This document shows, piece after piece, positions 56,565-64,000 of a DNA stretch of 64,000 nucleotides. How positions within the stretch are numbered: the stretch's first letter is position 1; each line of letters opens with the position of its first letter. The translations under genes and the position numbers were made by a program. The DNA is from Anthostomella pinea (lineage: Eukaryota > Ascomycota > Sordariomycetes > Xylariales > Xylariaceae), in the NCBI GenBank assembly GCA_963556695.1, contig CAUWAG010000007.1, positions 62,001 to 126,000 of the forward strand, written 5' to 3'. The notes beneath the pieces are model-generated. The model made no database searches and was not told the origin of the DNA. It saw only the letters and a list, made by a program, of their open reading frames with translations.

Positions 56565-58472
56565 TGAGCTTGGTAAGTATTGATCAAATAAGAAATGTTG
56601 GATCAGGGGTAAATGTTTTCAATCTCACCTTCAACCGACACGTGGAAGCTTGCGGCTGCTCGGCATGTACTCAATCTGCGATGTCTGCGCTGCTTCGATA
56701 ATCAGTAAGTACCTGAGTGGGCGCGTGATGTAGGTAGGCAGGCAGGATGTTGTTGAAGTAAGAGTGTGGTGGTGGACGGGGGAGAAGGGGGAGGGGCTGA
56801 GCAGGTGGAGGGATTCCCAACTAAAGCTAATTGTGAGATTTCTGTCTAAGGCACGATGGCGAGAAAAGAGGAGTGACTCTGGGAAGTTGCACGATACGTT
56901 CACGTGCTTCAATTGAGTGATAGCAGTGCCGGCCTTCGATGACAGTGGTTGTTGCATGTGATGAGGGCTGGGAGGGAGTGTGGCCTCGACCTGCAACCTC
57001 AGGTGCGCAACATGCAACAGGAAAGAACTCACCTCGTGCGCTGCTACGGCCTGGTCGAGGACAGTGCTGATCAATTCGGGGTGTGCCGAGTGAAAGCAAC
57101 GACTATGTGCACGGGAAGAATGTGCAGCAATGTCTTGTAGTTGTAGGTGTCGGAGGAGTGGAGGGCGTTGAAGATGGAGGGGCTCGGAGAGGCACCGGCT
57201 GGTATTGGGTCTCCCTAAAGAAGGTAGTGTGGTCCGAGAACGCGGCCGTTGGTGGTTGCCCTCGTTTGTCAAGTTGATGAAAGTTGGCAAGCAGAACAGT
57301 CTGGATATCGCTGGCCAGGCGGTGCTATGTTGCTCGCCTGTGAAGTGCATGCGTGATGAGGAGATGTCTAGTTAGTTGTAGGCGAGGAGGGCTATTATGC
57401 CTGACCATTAACCTGCTGGTCTTTTGGACGACCTCCTTTCTTCTGCAGTGCTTTTCCCGTGCAAACGAGTTCGCTGGACATGAAGGCTTGAGGTCTCGAG
57501 ATCAGAATGTCACATGAGACTCTAACGTGAGAGCATCGTGGAGAGCTTCATACCAGCGCCACGTGTTCCATATCGTGAATACAGGTCCGATTATGTGTAC
57601 TAAAACACCACCAGAAGCCGTGTCTTCAGGTACGTCCCGGCTCAGGCTGCATAAGCAGGTAAGTTTTGCTCATAACTCTTCAAGATCACATCGCATTTGG
57701 TGTTCCTCAATCAGATCACTACCATACTCAAGTCAGGACTCACTTCAATGAGATCACTACCATATCCAAGTCGGGACTCATCGGAACCACCTGCTGCCCT
57801 AGTTCTATTTTGATATCTCACGATCTGGTCTGTTCCAGGTCCATCCCGTGCACTACTGCCCATGCTCTAAGACATTGTGGCTCTTCACCTAACGAGCTGA
57901 GACATCATCATTAAATCAGGTTGAAGATATAAAGAAAGGTCTGCGCAAGTATGACCTCTGCCATGAGGGAACATGATAAGCCCCTACCAGTATTGCCGCC
58001 GAGTGCACGCCATCCCCGTCGTCACTCCCGAAAATTCGAAAGTGCCAAGTTCAAGTATCTTGCAATGCCGTGTAAGTGAAACTATCTGGACGAGCATCTA
58101 GAGCTGCGTAGAAGTTATCGAGAACAGGTACCGGGTTTTTAGAATGCATCTAAGGTTGGCAGTGCTCTTGGACAATGCGTGGCCGGATAATCGCTAATGA
58201 CCGGCTGGGTTTCCATAGTTGCCATCACCGCGTGGAATAGAGACCGGAGCACCCCACGATGATTTTTATGGGGGTTGACATATTATATTGCGTGGTGCTC
58301 AAGACACGCCGTTGGCGGCGGACGTATATACGGATGGCGTTGTGGGCGAACACTTATCTGTATTGGCTCTTCCACCGACTACACGCGGCCCTTGATGACC
58401 GTCACTGCCGTCTCCTAGAGCTTTCTTCTCAGACATCGACACTTCGCGCTGAGAAGATTACCTCGACTTAGT
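56565..58472. other. No supported gene
   Basis: A 239-codon open frame at 56631-57350 (minus) is Ser/His/Leu-rich with no domain, and probably lies in the upstream region of the GTPase locus. A 30-bp direct repeat with 38-bp period sits at 57713-57780. Nothing else is seen. Confidence 0.4.
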
Positions 58473-59204
58473 ATGGCTCGGGATGCGGGTTTCGTGGCCC
58501 TGGCGTCACTGCTGCTCTCGACGGCGAGTGCACATAGCTGCACTGTACTCGCTCCTGCAGCCCAACTGAATGTGATAAGCGACTACACCGCAAGTGTGGT
58601 CCCTAATGACATGAACCAACCGCACGACATCGTCTTCGATACTCATAGAAACCGCCTATCAAAGGAGCAGGGTGGAGAAGGCATTAAATGGGTTGTCTTG
58701 GCTGGAGGAATCGACGGCCACGTCAGCGTCACCTCCAGCACTCAGCCCAGTCCTAATATGAACGGTAAGATACCTGGGAGAAGCATCTGTTGGCAGATGA
58801 CGATCACCATGCATCAACTCAATAACGGCATCGCGTTCAGTGGGATTGGCAAGACGCTGTTTCTGACTAGCAAGACTGACGACCACACTTACTCACGATG
58901 CGGTAGCCGGAACAGTCGGAGCCACGAAAGCTGGTATATCAACTAGGGAACCTGGGCATTTGGCCAGACCCATAAGGAGTGAAATCAAGCAGGAACCAAA
59001 GATCCCCAGACGAATTTTGGCTCGGCAAGATCGATTCCGAGCATGCATAACATGTAGCTGAAGTCTCGGACACCATAGTCGTCGTCACTTATATCGTATT
59101 AGCAGAATGCTTCCGCCCTGTGGGTCTTGCCTTCGACTCAAAGGGGCCCCTTTTTATGACGAGTGGATGTGTCAGGAGAGTTGTTCGTGGTTAACGTAGT
59201 GTAA
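58473..59204 (+). pseudogene. PQQ-type sugar dehydrogenase-like (AA12/sorbosone dehydrogenase) relic
   Basis: It begins with a signal peptide (M-A-R-D-A-G-F-V-A-L-A-S-L-L-L then A-S-A-H-S-C). First propeller strands follow: N-Q-P-H-D-I-V-F-D, then E-Q-G-G-E-G-I-K and L-N-N-G-I-A-F-S. The frame shifts near 58897 and continues as D-A-V-A-G-T-V-G-A-T-K in another frame. The middle of the protein is missing. The C-terminal strands reappear at about 59120-59204: P-V-G-L-A-F-D-S-K-G, L-F-M-T-S, then, after another 1-nt shift, V-S-G-E-L-F-V-V and a stop at 59202-59204. Full-length secreted fungal relatives are about 400 residues; this relic keeps both ends and lacks over a third. A short intron may exist near 58766. 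Confidence 0.65.
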
Positions 59205-62146
59205 GACGTGCGCGACTGAACTCTACCACTCTCCACAGGCACGCGGCACTTGAAACCTTTAGTCGAAGATTCAAGATCATATATCCAAAACGCCGTTGAC
59301 AGGCAATAGAGCAAAGCTCATTGTCAAACTTGGGGTCCATTGTTGGGCATGTGTCTCGACTACACAAACCCCTAACCTTCCGGACTGTCCTACCCCCTTT
59401 TTCCAACTAGAAAAGTGAATAGTGAGCCCTGACATTGCACGTCGAGGGCATGGCAGGGAAGCGCTCGTAATTCGTTCATCGAGTACGACGCAGGCATCCG
59501 AACGATCGGTTGGTACAGGAATTACTCAACAAATCACATGCTGATCTGCACTACCTATGTACATAGCACTGGTACCTGCAGCTCCGATGCCCCCTAACCA
59601 GGATAGCAATACCAGATTGAGCGCTGTACATCAGCTGACAGACGTAGCCGGCAGTATCATCCAGGTCCTAACGTTGACGCAACTGAGCAACTCACGCAGT
59701 AAACAATCATAGGCACAAAGCTGCAATTAGATCCAGTTGTGGGATAGTCACAGCCAGACATTCCGGAGCCTTCTACGAATGACGAAAGGAGCAGGCACGC
59801 GCATCGACGTTGCCAACGGAGGCCCGAGATGACTCGAAAGGCGGTCTGACAGGTTACATTCGGCCGACTCGTTACCAAAAGGATCAATTGGCACGGTAGG
59901 AACTTTGGGGGGGGGGGTTCAGAATTTTATGTAGCGTCACTCGGCAGCTTACCGGCCGCTGACAGGATTCGCAGGGCTGATATCGTAGATCTGACATCGC
60001 ATAAATGACACCTCGGGCTTGGTAATTAGAAAAAGGGCTTGCCGCGCGGTCTTGGCGCTGGTCGACAAGCACGGAATACGAAAGTTGGTCAATTGCAAAG
60101 GGTATGATGGAGAGGCCTGTTCGGGTATCTCAGAGATCAGGCATTGTTTACTTTATCTTGCAGTCGTCACCACCCCGCCCGCGATCTGCGGTTTGGCATC
60201 AGACTTCCCAAAAGGACGACGATTTGGAATTGGAGGATTAGGTAGGTAATTTGCTCACCAAGGAGCCTAGGACCGTGTTTGGGTGTCTGGACTCTGGATG
60301 CTGTCCGTTGGTGAGCAAGCTAGCAAGCAGGACGGAAAAGGAGGGCTGATTGATGCCTTTTGCGGGTTGTCGGATTGTTATAAGAACCCGATAACTATCC
60401 GAGTTATGAAAAGCCAAGAGTGCGGCTCACGATTGGGCCGGTGCAGGGGCCTGAGATATGCATTCTGGTACGTGGCACAATGCATACTTTAAAATATGGG
60501 AACCCTCTCGACCCTGATGATCCATTCACTAATTCGTAATTCCTGGCCAATCCATGCGACGGGAAGGAGCATCGAGACCGCGGATCCCGGTGCCCGTTTC
60601 CACCGACAGCCCTGGAGTCGCGGGCGGGTGCTATTGGTGGAGTTGGAGGGGGGGATGCATAAGCCTGTGCATAACCATCAGGTGTCACTCTTGTCACCTC
60701 CAGGGCTCTCGGCAACCAAGCCCCCAATTTCTCTTTCTCTCCCCTGTGGGTACATGTAAGCACTCAGTTCCAACTTGTTTCCATAAGGTATTCGTCCAAA
60801 CAGATCAACCAGCTGGCTTGCCGTGCTCAGGTCGTGATGATATTCATATGATTCATTCGCAGGAGCCGAATGCCGACAAGGGTTTCTGGTTGGTCTGCTC
60901 CTTACGAGGACTGACTGTACATCAGCGGGCATATGGATATCGGCTCCGATGCGGATTCGCGATGGCGTACCGTCCGACCGCCCGAAGGCCCGCGAAGTCT
61001 TGACTCTTCCATTTTTATCTATCTCCAACAGGCTACAGCTGGAGTCTGCAGGTGGTACTACGGTGCCACCGCTATCGCTACCGCCACCCAGCCTACAGGG
61101 TCTGATGTGAGACTGTGGTGCAACTGGAATTCTTCATGTTGCCGAATGGGAGATGATACGCTGACCGGGACCCTCGCATACGATTTGCACCACTCGAATA
61201 AATTAATAATACAAAACTGCACAAAAGTAGGCAAGGTCCAATTACCTCACCCTACTGTCTAAAGCACAGCCAAGGACTCCTTGAATTCGGAATAGATATC
61301 AACACGATATTGACGCTTGATACTCCTCCTCGTTACTGATTACCTGCGCCGGGTTTCTTTGACGGACGCGGGTTCTAGAAAGAGTCCGGCTGGCATCCAA
61401 TTATCCCATCCCAATGCCCATGCAGGCTGGCAGCATTGAGGCAGTGAGGCAATGCCACCGAGTGGGACCCGACAGGAACCCGAATTGCGCACTCTCGGCT
61501 CTCCCATCATGTCGCTGTCGTGATTCGCTAGGTAGGGGCCCGGGAGCCTGGCGAGCCTGGAAAGTCTGGAAACAGTGGCGACGTTATGTATGGCCTTTGC
61601 ATAAAGGATACAAACGGGTGGATTACTGTGGTACCTACTGTGGTGCCATGCCCCCGGACTCTTGCTCGGGTCCGCTAGGCTCGGGCTGTCTTCTGCACAT
61701 GGCAATGGCACCTGATTTCCGCAACGAGTCAAGGCGGACTAATACGAAAACGAAGGCAACGGCGCGGGCTTCCTATAATAGGTGAACGGCTCCCCCTGAC
61801 CTGTGTATCGCTGCTACTGATTACACTGACTGACCTGTTGCCTCCCGGGTCCTTACTTTGTCACACATTCACTATACTTCTTGTAAGTCTCGAGCCAGCC
61901 GTGGTCCTGTCTGCTAACCGTCATGCGCTAACATTGTATCTGTTTCCTTGCGCCTAGTAATAATTCCCCTATTTTGAATACTTTGTCCTTCTTCTCTGCG
62001 CCGGTGGATTAGCGCCAGTTTCATAGACGAGAAACAAACGCCACCACACATTCCTCACAATCCGCTCTCAACTCAGACGAAGCCACAGATTAGACATTGC
62101 ATACTTTGGAGCAGCTTTGGGTGGTCGACCACGCAACACCGCCAAC
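59205..62146. other. Intergenic, ABC transporter promoter side
   Basis: No gene is supported. An 11-G homopolymer lies at 59907-59917. The last 250 bp (CT-rich with CACCACAC and TCAACTC) look like the leader of the PDR transporter. Confidence 0.4.
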
Positions 62147-64000
62147 ATGTCCTTGGTGGGCACTGGCATTCCGAGTGCGGCGCCGAATGCCGACGGCCTC
62201 AGCGCACAGACTGGGGGAGTGCCAACGCATACAGGAGGTCCCACGTCGCGCCACGACGAGGTGCGCCATGACGAGATCGAAGCTACCACGTCAAAGCCGG
62301 CGTCCAGGACACGCAGCACTTCGTCAACCCAGGTGAGCGCCGAGAGCATCGACAGGGCCAAGTCCCGGGGAGACTCGTCCAAAGAGGCCCAGGATGAGGA
62401 AGAGATCGAGACGGCCCGGCGCGAGTCCCTCGTGCATGCGCTTGCTCGCAAGTACACATCGCAGTCGCAGGCCAACGGGGCCGCGAACCCTTTCCTCGAC
62501 GCGGGAGAAGACTCGCCTCTAAACCCTCACTCGCCCAACTTCAAGGCGCGCTCTTGGGCCAAGGCCGTCGTCGCTTTGTCCGAGGCCGAAGGCCACCAAA
62601 TGCGCACCACCGGTGTCTGCTTCCAGAACCTGAGCGTCCATGGATTCGGCAGCGCGACAGATTATCAGAAGGACGTCGGAAATGTCTGGCTGGAGGCGGT
62701 GGGCATGGCACGCAAGCTCATGGGCACTGGCCAGAGAAAGATCGACATCTTGCGCAACTTCGACGGACTTGTCCGCAAGGGTGAGATGCTGGTCGTCCTG
62801 GGCCCTCCTGGATCCGGATGCTCGACCTTCCTCAAGGCCATTGCTGGCGAGCATGCTGGTATCTACATTGAAGAAAACTCGTACTTCAACTACCAGGGCG
62901 TGGACGCAAAGGAAATGCACACCAACCACCGAGGAGAGGCCATCTATACGGCCGAGGTGGACGTACACTTTCCCCAGCTGAGCGTCGGCGACACCCTGAC
63001 TTTCGCTGCACGTGCACGTGCCCCACGTTCGCTGCCCGCGGGCGTCGACAAGGCAACCTACGCCACTCATCTGCGGGATGTGACCATGGCCATGTACGGT
63101 ATCTCGCACACTGTCAACACCCGCGTGGGCAACGAGTATGTTCGTGGTGTTTCCGGAGGTGAACGCAAGCGTGTGACCATCGCCGAGGCCACCCTGAGCC
63201 AGGCGCCGCTGCAATGCTGGGATAACAGTACACGAGGACTGGACAGTGCCAATGCTGTCGAGTTCTGCAAGACCTTGAGGACGCAAACCGAGCTGTTCGG
63301 GAACACCGCCTGCGTCTCCATCTACCAGTCGCCCCAGTCCGCCTACGACGTCTTCGACAAGGCGCTCGTCCTCTACGAGGGCCGACAGATCTTCTTCGGC
63401 CGAGCCGACGAGGCGAAGCAGTACTTTATCAACCTCGGCTTCGAGTGCCCCGCGCGTCAGACGACTCCTGATTTCTTGACGTCCATGACCAGTCCCCTCG
63501 AGCGCGTCATACGCGACGGTTTCAAGGGCCGGGTTCCGCGAACGCCCGATGAGTTTGCCGCGAGGTGGAAGGAGAGCCTCGAATACCACGCACTACAGGT
63601 CGAGATCGAAGAATACAAGACGGAGCACCCGATCAACGGCCCCGATGCCGAAATGTTCCGCGCATCCAAGAGGCAGCAGCAGGCCAAGGCCCAGCGAGCC
63701 AAGTCTCCGTACACCCTGTCCTACTCGCAACAAATCAGGCTCTGCCTCTGGCGCGGCTGGCTCAGACTCAAGGGTGACCCCAGTATCACAATTGGCGCTC
63801 TCATTGGTAACTTCATCATGTCCCTCATCGTCGGCAGTGTCTTCTACAACCTGCAAGATACCACCGCGAGCTTTTTCCAACGTGGTGCTCTGATCTTCTT
63901 TGCTTGTCTCTTGAACGCCTTCGCCAGTGCCCTGGAAGTGAGTTGTACCGCCCTTCTGCTCGCCCCTCGTATGGAAGCTAACTATGACAGATCCTGACCC
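62147..64000 (+). CDS. PDR-type ABC multidrug transporter (5' part, runs off the window)
   Basis: Full-size ABCG (pleiotropic drug resistance) transporters have about 1450-1550 residues; only the first 600 are here. Exon 1 is 62147-63937; a 53-nt intron (63938-63990, GTGAGT...ACAG) leads into exon 2, cut by the window end. Residues 1-150 are the polar PDR N-terminus. NBD1 follows with the PDR-type Walker [10 protein letters not shown] (Cys in place of Lys), signature V-S-G-G-E-R-K-R-V and Walker B-like [12 protein letters not shown]. The first membrane helices start after L-C-L-W-R-G-W near residue 540. The substrate is unknown; such pumps export azoles, plant or own toxins. The start is the ATG in the context GCCAACATGTCC. 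Confidence 0.92.

Noticed and set aside
56631..57350. 239-codon open frame on the minus strand
   Set aside because: Ser/His/Leu-rich, no domain, no codon bias like the real genes, and located in the upstream region of the GTPase locus; likely chance.
59907..59917. Run of 11 G
   Set aside because: Homopolymer that may be a base-calling artefact; no structure around it.
62519..63589. 356-codon minus-strand frame
   Set aside because: Shadow of the PDR transporter; mirrored frame of a GC3-rich gene.

Overview
This window is nuclear DNA from a filamentous ascomycete (Pezizomycotina, most likely Sordariomycetes; I cannot name the species). The evidence is short introns (about 49-140 nt) with GTRNGY-type donors, CTAAC/CTGAC-like branch sites and AG acceptors; GC-biased third codon positions in the conserved genes; sharply bounded, very AT-rich, TpA-rich blocks that look like repeat-induced point mutation (RIP); and fungal families such as PDR transporters, the VWA-Hint family and gypsy elements with a chromodomain.

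Layout. 1-1.7 kb is an AT-rich RIP-like block with nested inverted repeats. 1.7-8.1 kb holds one small cysteine-rich gene and two tandem retrotransposon-gag-like genes, the second with an early stop. 8.8-20.4 kb is a conserved housekeeping island: TOR kinase (minus, six exons, 2438 aa), divergent Rtf2 (plus), then convergent glucosidase II beta (minus, three exons, 559 aa, C-terminal KDEL). 20.9-23.0 kb is the 3' end of a Ty3/gypsy element: broken integrase, chromodomain, an antisense zinc-motif ORF, a polypurine tract and an LTR. 23.0-28.4 kb is a large AT-rich block containing three un-RIPed solo LTRs (two with perfect 5-bp target duplications) and a pogo/Fot1-like transposase remnant.

28.5-46.9 kb is gene-poor. 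It holds a GPR1/FUN34/YaaH membrane protein, a tRNA-like gene with an intron, a small conserved 81-aa protein, and a VWA-Hint pseudogene with four in-frame stops and a frameshift. 47.0-52.2 kb has a large disordered conserved protein (1227 aa) and a GNAT acetyltransferase. 52.9-56.6 kb is the most unusual locus: a protein with a stonustoxin-like (MACPF-related) N-terminal domain fused to a zinc-ribbon-like region, a P-loop GTPase and a cysteine/coiled-coil tail, broken by two 1-nt frameshifts and one nonsense codon. 58.5-59.2 kb is a collapsed PQQ-type sugar dehydrogenase pseudogene. The window ends inside a PDR-type ABC transporter gene (plus).

Overall, growth-control and ER quality-control genes sit intact between two transposon-rich, gene-decaying regions. 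The number of broken accessory genes, several with C-to-T type changes at CpA, suggests RIP-like mutation and decay around the transposon blocks. All exon models were read by eye; those for TOR, glucosidase II beta, the YaaH protein, the 81-aa protein and GNAT each sum to a multiple of three.
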